A stretch of DNA of 64,000 nucleotides from DAHUYF01 sp035945115 (GCA_035945115.1 DASZAN010000027.1:1-64000); one strand, 5' to 3'. Counted from the stretch's first letter, positions 35,696-44,873 are shown. Numbers and translations are program-made. The notes: generated by a model not told the origin, from the letters alone.

Positions 35696-36156
35696 GACGC
35701 CTGTTGCTATGTCTCGCTCTCGTTGCCGCCTTCGCGGGCACGGCGTTCGCTGTGGAGCCGGGCGAGCGCTTGACCGATGCCGCGCTCGAGGCGCGCGCCC
35801 GCGCTATCTCGAAGGAGCTGCGCTGCCTCGTTTGCCAGAATGAATCGATCGACGACAGCAATGCTGCGCTCGCTCATGATCTCCGCGTCTTGCTCCGCGA
35901 GCGGCTCGCCGCTGGGGACAGCGATGAGCAGGTGCGCGATTTCCTGGTGCGCCGCTACGGCCAGTTCGTGCTGCTGCGCCCACCGATCGAGCCCGCCACC
36001 TATGTGCTCTGGTTCGGCCCTTTCGCCGTGCTGGCGCTCGGCGCGATGGGCATCGTGGTTTATCTCCACCGTCGCGCCGCCCGCGAGCCGGCACCCGCGC
36101 CGCTCGATGACAGCGAGCGCCGGCGCGTCGCGCGTCTTCTGAAAGAGGACGGCTGA
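35692..36156 (+). CDS. ccmH: cytochrome c maturation thiol-reductase CcmH (CcmL-type)
   Basis: 154 residues: signal peptide (1-20), the LRCLVCQNESI motif with Cys45 and Cys48, a three-helix bundle and a C-terminal anchor (about 102-123). The LRCxxCQ motif reduces apocytochrome thiols for heme attachment. This is the short CcmH form, with the TPR part encoded separately by the next gene, as in alphaproteobacteria and unlike the long E. coli CcmH. It shares the base at 36156 with ccmI (TGATG). Confidence 0.95.
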   Translation: MRRLLLCLALVAAFAGTAFAVEPGERLTDAALEARARAISKELRCLVCQNESIDDSNAALAHDLRVLLRERLAAGDSDEQVRDFLVRRYGQFVLLRPPIEPATYVLWFGPFAVLALGAMGIVVYLHRRAAREPAPAPLDDSERRRVARLLKEDG

Positions 36157-37520
36157 TGTTGCTCGCGGCGGTGCTTGCGCTCGTGACGATCGCGGTGGTC
36201 GCGGCGGTGGTAGCGCCGCTGTTGCGCGGCGGTCGCGACGAGCCGGAGCGCGCCCGCATCGACCGCGCCGTCTATCGCGATCAGCTGAAGGAGCTCGAGC
36301 GCGACCGCGAACGCGGCCTCATCGACGAGAGTGCCACGGCGGCGGCCCGGCTCGAGATCGAGCGGCGCCTGCTCGCCGCCGAATCGCGCGCCGCGCCGGC
36401 GCCGCGCGCCGGCGGGGCGAGCCCGGTCCTCGCCATTCTGCTGGCGCTCATCCTTCCGGCGGCGGCGGCGCTCCTCTACGTGCGCCTCGGTGCGCCGGGC
36501 GTACCCGACCAGCCCTATGCCTCGCGCGCCCAAGAGCGCTCGGTCGCGGCGAGCGGCCATGGCGACATGGAGAAGACCATCGCCGCGCTCGAGGAGCGGC
36601 TGCGCGCTCATCCCGAGCGCAGCGATGACTGGCTGCTGCTGGCGCGGAGCGCCGCGGCCCTAGGCCAATGGCAGAAGAGCGCGGACGCTTACCGGGAAGT
36701 GCTGCGGCTCACCGGCGGCACGCACACGGACATCGCCGCCGCTTACGGCGAGGTGCTGGTTGCCGCATCCGATGGCATCGTGACGCCGGCGGCGCATGAG
36801 GTGCTGTCCGGCGTGCTCGCGCGCGATCCCGGCAACGCCGTGGCGCGGTACTATCTCGCGCTCGCGGACGCGCAGGCGGGAAAGGCCGAAGCGGCGATCG
36901 CCGCCTGGCAGAAGCTCGCCGCCGACGAGCCAGCGGAGTCGCCGATGCGCGCCGAGCTCAGGACGCGGATCGGCGAGACGGCACGCAGCGCCGGTTTGCC
37001 CGCGCCCGACCTCCCCCCGTCGCGGGCCGGCCCCGGCGCGGCCGAGATGGCGAAAGCAGCGGAGATGCCGCCCGAAGAGCGGCAGGCGATGATCCGCAGC
37101 ATGGTCGAGGGGCTGGCGGCGAAGCTCGCGCAGAATCCCGGCGACCTCGATGGCTGGAAGCGGCTCGGCCGCGCCTATGGCGTGCTCGGTGAGCGCGAGA
37201 AGGCGGTGGACGCCTATGAGCACGCGGCGCGCCTCAAGCCCGACGACCCCGGCATTCTCGTCGCCGAGGCGGAGGCGCTGATGCCCGACCGCTCACCGCA
37301 AACCCCAGTGCCGGAGAATGTCGTGGGGTTGCTCCGCCGCGTCGAGGCGATGGATGCGCGCCAGCCGGCGGCGCTTTGGTATCTGGGCCTCGCCGCGGCG
37401 CAGCAGCGCCGCTTCGCCGAAGCGCGCGATTACTGGCAGCGGCTTTTGGCCGAGATGCCGCCCGAAAGCGATGCGCGTCAGGCGGTCGCGGCCGCGCTCG
37501 ATGCGCTCAAGGACAAGTAG
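36156..37520 (+). CDS. ccmI: c-type cytochrome biogenesis protein CcmI
   Basis: 454 residues. Two membrane helices (about 2-21 and 92-112) enclose a cytoplasmic loop with YRDQLKELERDRERGLIDE, the leucine-zipper-like region of CcmI. A long periplasmic TPR domain follows (DWLLLARSAAALGQWQKSAD, DGWKRLGRAYGVLGEREKAV). It delivers apocytochromes to CcmFH. It ends the nine-gene operon and converges with the TAXI gene 12 bases on. Confidence 0.93.
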   Translation: MLLAAVLALVTIAVVAAVVAPLLRGGRDEPERARIDRAVYRDQLKELERDRERGLIDESATAAARLEIERRLLAAESRAAPAPRAGGASPVLAILLALILPAAAALLYVRLGAPGVPDQPYASRAQERSVAASGHGDMEKTIAALEERLRAHPERSDDWLLLARSAAALGQWQKSADAYREVLRLTGGTHTDIAAAYGEVLVAASDGIVTPAAHEVLSGVLARDPGNAVARYYLALADAQAGKAEAAIAAWQKLAADEPAESPMRAELRTRIGETARSAGLPAPDLPPSRAGPGAAEMAKAAEMPPEERQAMIRSMVEGLAAKLAQNPGDLDGWKRLGRAYGVLGEREKAVDAYEHAARLKPDDPGILVAEAEALMPDRSPQTPVPENVVGLLRRVEAMDARQPAALWYLGLAAAQQRRFAEARDYWQRLLAEMPPESDARQAVAAALDALKDK

Positions 37521-37532
37521 GACTGCCGCCGC

Positions 37533-38843
37533 TCAGCGCGTCGTCGACTCGCTGAGCGCTTTGCTCCAGGCGGCAAATTCCCAGAAGATCTGGTCGCGCC
37601 GCTGTTGGTGGAGCGGCTGGGCTGCCGCGTTCCGCCACGTCTCAAAGTCTCTGAAAAGCCCGTCACGCTGCGCAACGTCGAGGGTGCTCTGCGGCGTCGA
37701 CGCGGTCTGAACTTGCGGCTGGTGGCGCAGATACTCGGCAAAATCCTTGAATAGCGTGTCGGGCGCTGGGTCTCGCGCTGCATCGGGCTTGGGCGCCAGC
37801 GCGGCGCTGCGCACACGCCTCTCCGCCGGTGCGAAGCGGGTCCATCCCGAGACGGGCGCGGCGAGATCGATGTGATGCCATTTGGGATGACGCGGGGATT
37901 GCTGCAAATCCTTCAGGTGATCGAAGAAGGCATCGACGAAACGCGTCACCCGGCGAAAGCGCTCGCTTCCCGGCGGCCAATTGTAGGCCATCATCACGGC
38001 ACCGACAGCGACGGTATCGACGTGATTTTCTTTGTCGATGAGGCCCGGATACTCCTGCGCTGTGAGCGCCGCGGCCGAATAAGTTTTGGGGAGACCGGCG
38101 GCCCGCAGCGGCAGGAAGTGTACGTTGTCGTTCGGCCCGAGGCCCATGAAGAGCGGTGCCGGCTTGCCGGAGACGTAGACGAGCGCCGCGATGTCGCCGG
38201 CCTTGAGCTTTTCGAGCGCGAGGGCAGGATCGAAGTGTGTCGGCTCGACGGTGAGGTGGAGCGCATCGAAAATGGTTGCGGCCGTGATGGCGGCGCCGCT
38301 TCCGGGGCGGTCGACATTGACTTTCTTCCCGGCGAGATCGTCGAGCGTGGTCACTTCTTTCCGTGCGAGAACGTGAACCTCCTCGTCGTAGAGCTTGGTC
38401 ACGTACTGGAGATAGTTTTCGAGGCCGGGGAAGAACGGCTCCCGCTTCAAATGGTCGAGCACGTCCGCCTGAATGATGGCAACATCGACGCCGCGCGTCA
38501 CGGCAAGGTCCTTCGCATTCTGGATCGCGTCGTTGCCGACCAGCGGGAGGATGTGCACCTCCTGATCGGCGCCGTCGACCACTGTGGCCAAGTCCGTTGC
38601 CGCTCGGAGATCGGTGCTTTCGATGTCACCGGACAGGAAACCGACGAGACCACGATTTTCACGCTCACGTAGCGCGTGGCGGCGTCGCGCCGCGGCGTCA
38701 CCGCTATCAGAGGACGTCAACGTGGGACCGTTGGGTGACTCTGAATTTTGCGCCAAGGCTGGGGACACCATGGCGATCGAAGCGACGGACAGGATAGCGG
38801 CCAGGTATTTCCGCAGCATCGCCGCCGCCGACACCCCGTGCAT
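37533..38843 (-). CDS. TAXI-family TRAP substrate-binding protein
   Basis: 436 residues with a signal peptide (about 1-31, cleavage after ALAQ). The binding fold shows LVGNDAIQNAKDLAVTRGVDVAIIQADVL, LDDLAGKKVNVDRPGSGAAI and VEPTHFDPALALEKLKAGDI, characteristic of TAXI proteins. The final 110 residues, rich in Arg and Ala, are an extension unlike the usual family end. No TRAP membrane component (DctQ/DctM fusion) is nearby, so it is an orphan receptor or works with a distant permease. Confidence 0.85.
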   Translation of the reverse strand: MHGVSAAAMLRKYLAAILSVASIAMVSPALAQNSESPNGPTLTSSDSGDAAARRRHALRERENRGLVGFLSGDIESTDLRAATDLATVVDGADQEVHILPLVGNDAIQNAKDLAVTRGVDVAIIQADVLDHLKREPFFPGLENYLQYVTKLYDEEVHVLARKEVTTLDDLAGKKVNVDRPGSGAAITAATIFDALHLTVEPTHFDPALALEKLKAGDIAALVYVSGKPAPLFMGLGPNDNVHFLPLRAAGLPKTYSAAALTAQEYPGLIDKENHVDTVAVGAVMMAYNWPPGSERFRRVTRFVDAFFDHLKDLQQSPRHPKWHHIDLAAPVSGWTRFAPAERRVRSAALAPKPDAARDPAPDTLFKDFAEYLRHQPQVQTASTPQSTLDVAQRDGLFRDFETWRNAAAQPLHQQRRDQIFWEFAAWSKALSESTTR

Positions 38844-39006
38844 TGATCCACCCGTCCTCCCGGTCGATCACGCTGTTGCGTCACGTAACACCCGGATGCG
38901 CAACGAGGTCCCAGTGACCTATCTTTGACGCATCACGTTCGTTTGAGCTCGCCTTTTTGATGATGCCGAACGCGGGACGCGTCCTCGCCGTTCGCGTTCG
39001 TCGCAG

Positions 39007-40707
39007 CTAACGGCTTGCCTGGCTCGTGGCGCGTGCCTGCTTCGCCAATTCCTCGGCGACGAGCTCCTTCTTCGAGAGCTTGCCTACCGGCGTCTTCGGC
39101 AGGCTCGCGCGAATTTCCATGGCGACCGGCATTTCGTATTTCGCGAGCTTGTCGGCGAGGAACGCTTTGAGCTCGTCGAAGGTGAAGGACTGCGCGCCGT
39201 GTTTCAGCGCGATGAACGCTTTTGCCGATTGCCCGCGATAGGCGTCGGGAATGCCGATCACCGTCACTTCCGCGACGGCGGGGTGCTCGTAGATTGCTTC
39301 CTCGATGGTGCGCGGGAAGACGTTGAAGCCCCCCGAGAGGATCATGTCCTTCTTGCGGTCGACCAGTGTGACATACCCGTCCTTGTCGATGAAGCCGATA
39401 TCGCCGGTATGAAAGCGACCGCCGCGAAACGCCTCGGTGGTCGCGTCAGGCCGATTCCAGTAGCCCTTCATCACCTGGGGGCCGCGGATGCAGATCTCGC
39501 CTTTGTCGCCCTGCGGCAGCACGCGCATGCCCGTCTCGAGATCGACCACCTCGATGATCGTGTGCGGCGCCGGCAAGCCCACCGTGCCGGCGCGCGGCTC
39601 GACGCCTTCGACGATCTGCATGGTGCCGAGCGGCGCCGTCTCGGTGAGGCCGTAGCCCTCCGAGGGCGTCAGCCCCGTCAGCTCCTTGAAGCGCGTCAGC
39701 ACCTCGACCGGGAGCGGCGCGCCGCCCGAGCCGCAGAGCGTAAGTGAGGAGAGATCGAACTCGCGGATCTTGGGATGATTGACGAGCGCCGTGTACATGG
39801 TGGGGACGCCCGAGAATACCGTGATCTTCTTGCGCGCGATGTCGGCGAGCGCGCGGTCCGCGTCGAAGCGGATATGCATCACCATCTCGCTGCCCGTCGC
39901 GATCGAGAGCAGCATGATGAAGGTGAGCCCAAAGATGTGAAAGAGCGGCAACACCACAAGCACCTTGTCCTGGCCGTCGCGCATGGCGTCGCCGACCCAG
40001 CGGTCGCGCACGTTGATCACGGCGCAGAAATTGGCGTGCGTCAGCATCGCGCCTTTGGGCTCGCCGGTGGTGCCGCCCGTATATTGCAGTACCGCCACCT
40101 CGTCCTCGAGCGGCCCATGCGGGTGCGCGGTGTAGGCTCCGTCATTGACGATGAGCGCGCTGAAATCGATTTCTCGCCCGGCGCCGCCGACGCGTTCGGC
40201 CGGCGGGCCGAAGAAAGCGCGCACCGGTTGTACCGGCAGGAAGTCCTCGAGGTTGCAGACGACGAGCCGGTCAAACTTCGCGGTGCCTTTGAGCGCGGCG
40301 ATCTGCGGATAAAGCATCGGCAAGCCCAAGGTGACCATCACCTCGACCTCGGAATCGGTGATCTGGTACTTGAGCTCGCGGGGTGCCGCGAGCGGGCTGA
40401 AATCAACGACGCGGCCGCCCGCCATCAAGATGCCGAAGAAGCAGACGACGAAATGCGGCGTGTTGGGCAGATGAAGCCCGACATTCACCCCTGGCCCGAC
40501 GCCCAACGCCTGCAAACCCTTGGCGGCGTGGCGGGCGAGCGACAAGAGCTCGTTGAAGCTGATCTTCCGGTCGTAGAAATCGATCGCGGTCTTGCCCTGC
40601 CAGAGCTCGGCCGCGCTCCCAAGGATGCTCTCGATCGGCACCGGCGCCGGCAACGGCGCCCCCCAACTCACATGCGACGGATAGGACTTCTCCCAAATGT
40701 GAGCCAT
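39007..40707 (-). CDS. long-chain fatty-acid--CoA ligase-like protein
   Basis: 566 residues. The ANL motifs are LQYTGGTTGEPKGAMLTHAN, YGLTETAPLG, and the hinge HTGDIGFIDKDGYVTLVDRKKDM, with a conserved catalytic Lys in KTPVGKLSKKEL near the C-terminus. It would make an acyl-CoA from a fatty acid. The N-terminus IWEKSYPSHVSWGAPLP is seen in a bacterial FadD branch. It is read in the same direction as the hydrolase upstream (78-base gap). Alternative: dicarboxylic or aryl acid ligase. Confidence 0.9.
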   Translation of the reverse strand: MAHIWEKSYPSHVSWGAPLPAPVPIESILGSAAELWQGKTAIDFYDRKISFNELLSLARHAAKGLQALGVGPGVNVGLHLPNTPHFVVCFFGILMAGGRVVDFSPLAAPRELKYQITDSEVEVMVTLGLPMLYPQIAALKGTAKFDRLVVCNLEDFLPVQPVRAFFGPPAERVGGAGREIDFSALIVNDGAYTAHPHGPLEDEVAVLQYTGGTTGEPKGAMLTHANFCAVINVRDRWVGDAMRDGQDKVLVVLPLFHIFGLTFIMLLSIATGSEMVMHIRFDADRALADIARKKITVFSGVPTMYTALVNHPKIREFDLSSLTLCGSGGAPLPVEVLTRFKELTGLTPSEGYGLTETAPLGTMQIVEGVEPRAGTVGLPAPHTIIEVVDLETGMRVLPQGDKGEICIRGPQVMKGYWNRPDATTEAFRGGRFHTGDIGFIDKDGYVTLVDRKKDMILSGGFNVFPRTIEEAIYEHPAVAEVTVIGIPDAYRGQSAKAFIALKHGAQSFTFDELKAFLADKLAKYEMPVAMEIRASLPKTPVGKLSKKELVAEELAKQARATSQASR

Positions 40708-40785
40708 GGCGCCTCCCGCGGGCGGCGTTAGGTGTCGCCGCCTAATTGTCTCGGTTATACGCGGTGTGGAAGAGGCCCGCCAGTG

Positions 40786-41781
40786 TTAGGTGTCCGCCCG
40801 CTTCGGCATGGCAAGGAAGCTCTCGACCGCGTGCCACACCTGCGCGCGGTTGAGGCCCAGATTGAGCGCATGCGCGGCGCCCGCGAGCATGACAAATTGC
40901 CGGTCGGGGTTGGGCAGCTTGCCGAAGAAATCGAGGAGGTCATCGAGGCTGGCGATGCCGTCATGCTCGCCGCGCAGCAGCAGCACCGGCGCCGTCACCT
41001 TGGCGGGGTCGACCACCGGAAGGTTCGCAGTCATATCGAGATATGTCCCGGTCGGGATCGTCTCGCCGAATTGCAGCTCGGCATCGGCAAGCGCTTCGGC
41101 AACACGCGGATCCGACGTGCCTGGCTTGTCGCGCGTGAAGATGCTGCGGATCATCTCGCGGTCGCGCTTGCGCCGGTTGTGCGTGCGGTAATACTCGAGC
41201 TGCTCGCCGCGCTTCGTCAAGGTCGGCGAGTTGCGGCCGGTATAGGTGAAGGCTTCGAGAACCAGGCGATCGACGCGCTCAGGCATCGCCGCCGCGAAAG
41301 CGGCGGCGCGCAGCGCGCCCGAGGATTCGCCCAAGAGATGGAAACGGGTGTGCCCCGTCGCTTGCGTCACCACCGCGCTCGCCGCCTTCAGGTCCTCGAC
41401 GCCGCTTTTGATATCGGAATTGCTTTCCGTGCGACTCGAGCGGCCGTAATTCTCGCAATCCATCGTCCAGACGTCGTAGCCCTGGCGCGCGAAGACATTC
41501 ATGAAGGAATATTCGCCGGCGCCAGGCACGGTGAGGTCGAAGGTGGGGCGCGCCGAGATCGACGAGCCGTGGACGAGGAAGAGCACCGGCTGCGGCGGCG
41601 CGCCGGCCGCCGGCGCCACGCGTTTGCGATAGAGCGAGAGCTCGACGCCGCCGCCTTTGTGCGCCCAATAATCGGCGCCGGAGATTTCCGCGGCCGCGGC
41701 GCCAATCGCGCGCGGCGCCGCCGCCAGCAACGCGCCCAGCCCCAATCCCGCCGCCTGCATCACGCTCCGCCGCGTCGTCAT
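40786..41781 (-). CDS. alpha/beta hydrolase with Tat-like signal
   Basis: 331 residues from the ATG at 41781, preceded by AGAGGTGACG; a longer frame to 41847 lacks support. MTTRRSVMQAAGLGLGALLA is a twin-arginine-like signal peptide (TRRSVMQ). The hydrolase fold shows LFLVHGSSISARPTFDL, the nucleophile elbow LLGESSGALRAAAFA (GxSxG with Ser in ESSG) and VLLRGEHDGIAS with the acid. It is probably periplasmic; substrate unknown. Read toward the ligase gene on the same strand. Confidence 0.88.
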   Translation of the reverse strand: MTTRRSVMQAAGLGLGALLAAAPRAIGAAAAEISGADYWAHKGGGVELSLYRKRVAPAAGAPPQPVLFLVHGSSISARPTFDLTVPGAGEYSFMNVFARQGYDVWTMDCENYGRSSRTESNSDIKSGVEDLKAASAVVTQATGHTRFHLLGESSGALRAAAFAAAMPERVDRLVLEAFTYTGRNSPTLTKRGEQLEYYRTHNRRKRDREMIRSIFTRDKPGTSDPRVAEALADAELQFGETIPTGTYLDMTANLPVVDPAKVTAPVLLLRGEHDGIASLDDLLDFFGKLPNPDRQFVMLAGAAHALNLGLNRAQVWHAVESFLAMPKRADT

Positions 41782-41951
41782 CTCGTCACCTCTGCATGGC
41801 GATGTCTTCCTCGCGTTGCTGGAATGATGACTCGTTGCGGCGGCCAAGGGAATAGCTCCTCCCAGGTGTGGTGCAGGTCATCGACGACATCGGCCGACAG
41901 GTCTAAGCTTATTGCTTGCACACGCGCTTATCGCTCGAGGGGAGGTCACTG

Positions 41952-43583
41952 ATGACCCGCTTCCGCTTGCTTTGCTCGATCATCGCCGCGCTCGGCCTAG
42001 CGCTGCCGGCCGCCGCGCACGAGCCCGGCGACCGCGGCGGCGCTGACAGCGCAGGCACGGTGCATTTTCCCGTCTCCTGCGCTGCTGCGGTGCAGCCGCA
42101 ATTCGACCATGCGGTCGCCCTCCTCCACTCCTTCTGGTACGAGGAGGCGGTGAAGGCCTTCGGCCAAGTGGCGGCCGCCGACCACTCCTGCGCCATGGCG
42201 CAATGGGGCATCGCCATGAGCTGGTGGTATCCCCTCTGGTATCCGCCGAGCGAGAAAGCGCTGTGGGCGGGCTCGAGCGCCGCCGCTCAAGCGCAGTCGC
42301 TCGGCGCCAAGACCGAGCGCGAGCGCGGCTATATCGACGCGATCACCGCCTTTTACAAGGATTTCGCGACGCGCGATCACCGCACGCGTGCACTTGCCTA
42401 TGAGCAGGCGATGGCGCGTTTGCACGAGCGCTTTCCCGAGGATCGCGAAGCCGCGATCTTCTACGCGCTCGCGCTCGACGCGACGGCGCTTCCCACCGAC
42501 AAGACCTTCGCCAATCAGCGCAAGGCTGCCGCCATTCTGGAGCGCATCAGCGCCGAGATGCCCGATCATCCCGGCGTCGCGCATTACCTCATTCACAGCT
42601 ACGATTCGCCGGCGCTCGCCGAGCAGGGGCTCCCGGCGGCGCGGCGCTATGCCAAGATCGCGCCTGACGTGCCGCACGCGCTGCACATGCCGTCCCACAT
42701 CTTTACGCGATTGGGACTCTGGCAGGAATCGATCGACGCCAACAAGGCCTCGCATCGGGTGTCGCTCGGTTACGCGCGCGGCACGCTCGGTCCTGACGGC
42801 TGGGACCAGGAATCGCTTCACACGGCCGACTATCTCGAATACGCCTACCTCCAGATCGGCCAGGACGCCGCCGCTCGGCGCGTCGTGGAGGAAGTGCGCG
42901 GCTATCGCAGCGGCCCGCCAGTGACGCTCGCCGCCGCTTACGCCTTTGCCGCCATTCCCGCGCGCTATGCCCTCGAGCGGCGCGATTGGGCCGCGGCCGC
43001 GAGCCTGGACGCGGTGAGCATCGACACCACGCAATTCCCTTGGGCATCGGCGATCACCGAGTTCACCCACGCGCTCGGCGCCGCCCGCACCGGCGCGAGC
43101 GAAGCCGCGGCGGCGAGCATTGCCAAGCTCGCGGCATCGCGCGACGGTCTCGCCGAGGCCAAGAACATCTATTGGGCCAATCAAGTGGAGGTTCAGCGCC
43201 AAGCCGCGGCGGCCACACTCGCGCATATGCACGGAAAAGATGAGGACGCGCTTGATCTCATGCGCAAGGCGGCGACCCTCGAGGCATCGATGGACAAGCA
43301 TCCGGCAACGCCCGGCGCGGTAGTGCCCGCGCGCGAACTGCTGGCCGATCTTCTCCTCGAGCTCAACCGCCCGGCCGACGCGCTCGCCGAATACGAAGCG
43401 ACGCTGGCAAGCGAACCCAACCGTTTCCGCAGCCTCTTCGGCGCCGCGCAAGCGGCCGAGCGCGCGGGCGATACCGCGCATGCCCGGGACTATTACCAGC
43501 GGCTCTTGACCATGAGCGCGGCCGCCGACACGCCGCGGCCGGAGCTACAGATCGCCCAGGCGTTCGTCGAGAAAAGCCGCTGA
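41952..43583 (+). CDS. secreted tetratricopeptide-repeat protein
   Basis: 543 residues from ATG 41952, with GGAGGT five bases upstream. Signal peptide 1-22 (cleavage after AAAH or nearby). The body is built of helical repeats; DHPGVAHYLIHSYDSPALA and PHALHMPSHIFTRLGLWQES mark a TPR branch whose members are annotated only as TPR proteins. Near the start HFPVSCAAAVQPQFDHAVALLHSFWYEEA places the first repeat. It is probably periplasmic. Function unknown; divergent from the hydrolase with a 170-base gap. Confidence 0.87.
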   Translation: MTRFRLLCSIIAALGLALPAAAHEPGDRGGADSAGTVHFPVSCAAAVQPQFDHAVALLHSFWYEEAVKAFGQVAAADHSCAMAQWGIAMSWWYPLWYPPSEKALWAGSSAAAQAQSLGAKTERERGYIDAITAFYKDFATRDHRTRALAYEQAMARLHERFPEDREAAIFYALALDATALPTDKTFANQRKAAAILERISAEMPDHPGVAHYLIHSYDSPALAEQGLPAARRYAKIAPDVPHALHMPSHIFTRLGLWQESIDANKASHRVSLGYARGTLGPDGWDQESLHTADYLEYAYLQIGQDAAARRVVEEVRGYRSGPPVTLAAAYAFAAIPARYALERRDWAAAASLDAVSIDTTQFPWASAITEFTHALGAARTGASEAAAASIAKLAASRDGLAEAKNIYWANQVEVQRQAAAATLAHMHGKDEDALDLMRKAATLEASMDKHPATPGAVVPARELLADLLLELNRPADALAEYEATLASEPNRFRSLFGAAQAAERAGDTAHARDYYQRLLTMSAAADTPRPELQIAQAFVEKSR

Positions 43584-43596
43584 GCGGCCGAGCGAG

Positions 43597-44187
43597 CTAG
43601 GGCGGCGCCGAGCCGCCGGCGCCGCTCCGCGCCTGGCGATCGAGGAGTGCCGGCAAGTCCGTCCAGCCGTAGGCGATCGCCTCGATCGGCGCGCCGCCCA
43701 GAGGAATGGGCCGATGCAGCACCAGCTTGCCGCCGAGCCGCTCGTAGAAGAACCGCGCGGGATTGGCGCGCACAACCCAGACAAGCGCCGAGCGGTGGCC
43801 CGATTGGACGAGCCGGGCGAAGAGGCCGAGCAGCAGCAGCCGGCCCAAGCCGCGCCCTTGCGCTTCCGGTGCGATGTAGAGCGTGTAGACTTCGCCGGCG
43901 TAGCCCAAGAGCGCGTCGCGCTGCGGCCCGCAATTGCCGAAGCCTACCACGACGCCGCTGCTGCCGGTTGCCGGTTGGCGTTGCTCGGCGACGAGCACGT
44001 CGCCCGGACGGTGGCGCACGAACCCCGCCCATGTGCCGGCCTGGCGCTCCGGCGACATGCGGAGCAGCACGCGGTCCGGCAGCATGCCGGCATAGGTGGT
44101 GCGCCACGTCTCGACCTCGATGCGGGCAATGGCGCGCGCATCCTGGAGCCGCGCCGGCCTGATGGTGCTCATGGCGTGGAGGATCAT
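43597..44187 (-). CDS. GNAT-family acetyltransferase
   Basis: 196 residues; the conserved fold begins at STIRPARLQDARAIARIEVE, so an internal ATG at 44172 is an equally possible start, and neither has a clear ribosome binding site. Motif A is LYIAPEAQGRGLGRLLLLGL, followed by WVVRANPARFFYERLGGKLV. Small-molecule N-acetyltransferase of unknown substrate. It converges on the TPR gene 13 bases away. Confidence 0.88.
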   Translation of the reverse strand: MILHAMSTIRPARLQDARAIARIEVETWRTTYAGMLPDRVLLRMSPERQAGTWAGFVRHRPGDVLVAEQRQPATGSSGVVVGFGNCGPQRDALLGYAGEVYTLYIAPEAQGRGLGRLLLLGLFARLVQSGHRSALVWVVRANPARFFYERLGGKLVLHRPIPLGGAPIEAIAYGWTDLPALLDRQARSGAGGSAPP

Positions 44188-44241
44188 AGTCCCGGCGGCG
44201 CCGCTTGGCGATGGCCGCCGGTGGCGACGAACAGCGTCCAG

Positions 44242-44649
44242 CTACTGCGCCGGCACGATTTGCCAGGGCACGGGGCAGCTCGGGACGTAAGGATAGTAGG
44301 CCTGCGCTGGCGGGCAGAAATACCAGGCGGGTGCCCCGGGCGCGGCGTAGGGTGGCGTGTACGGATCGGGATAGGGGTAGGTGGGCGCCGGATAGAAATA
44401 CCAGCTCGGTCCCACCACCCACCACCAGCCGAAGCGTCCGCCGTGGCGTGCGTGGAGCCAGCGGCCGCCCCGCCAACGGTCGAAATCGTGGTCGCGGAAG
44501 CGGTGAATGTCGCGGTCGCGCCAATCGCCGCCGCGCCATTCGCGCTCGCGTCCTTCATGTCGCCCGCGATCCTGCGCGATTGCCGGCGAAACTGCGGTGA
44601 TGGCGAGCGCTACGGCAACGATCGCGGCGCGAATGTGCTGTGCCGACAT
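44242..44649 (-). CDS. secreted Arg/Asp-, Trp- and Pro/Tyr-rich protein
   Basis: 135 residues. Signal peptide 1-26 (cleavage after AIAQ). The mature part starts with a charged DRGRHEGREREWRGGDWRDR region and Arg-Trp repeats (RWRGGRW), then a Gly/Trp segment (GRFGWWWVVG) and ends in a Pro/Tyr-rich tail with two cysteines (YFCPP, SCPVPW). Such proteins are envelope components of unknown role. The ATG has GGAGGTAACC immediately upstream, and that sequence contains the stop of the preceding lipoprotein gene, so the two are coupled. Confidence 0.75.
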   Translation of the reverse strand: MSAQHIRAAIVAVALAITAVSPAIAQDRGRHEGREREWRGGDWRDRDIHRFRDHDFDRWRGGRWLHARHGGRFGWWWVVGPSWYFYPAPTYPYPDPYTPPYAAPGAPAWYFCPPAQAYYPYVPSCPVPWQIVPAQ

Positions 44650-44651
44650 GG

Positions 44652-44873
44652 TTACCTCCAGTGGCGATGGCCGCCGAACCCAAAGCCGAAATCAAGCGCG
44701 ACGGGCGGCCCGTAGTAATAGGGCGCTGGCGCATAGGCGTAGCCGGGCGCATAGCCGTAGCCATAGCCATAGCCATAGCCATAGCCGTAAGGCGCGGGCG
44801 GCGGCGCGTAAACGCAGCCGGCAAGGGCCACCAGCCCCAGTGCGATCATCGCGCCGCGGAAAATCTTACTCAT
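44652..44873 (-). CDS. lipoprotein with Gly-Tyr repeat tract
   Basis: 73 residues from ATG 44873 (GGAGGTGCAACC upstream). Signal peptide of the lipoprotein type: IALGLVALAGC, lipid-attached Cys20. The mature part is short and nearly all Tyr, Gly, Pro and Ala: CVYAPPPAPYGYGYGYGY..., then APYYYGPPVALDFGFGFGG and a HRHW end. The Gly-Tyr part is written by six tandem hexanucleotides. Likely anchored to the outer membrane, function unknown. First of a two-gene unit with the protein at 44242. Confidence 0.8.
   Translation of the reverse strand: MSKIFRGAMIALGLVALAGCVYAPPPAPYGYGYGYGYGYGYAPGYAYAPAPYYYGPPVALDFGFGFGGHRHWR
44751..44786. repeat. hexanucleotide tandem repeat (ATAGCC x6) in the lipoprotein gene
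   Basis: Six consecutive units, five ATAGCC and one GTAGCC, run from 44751 to 44786, with a degraded seventh (GTAAGG) after. On the minus strand it reads GGCTAT, giving Gly-Tyr. The six-base unit keeps the reading frame whatever the copy number, so slippage would change only the length of the Gly-Tyr tract. Confidence 0.9.
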
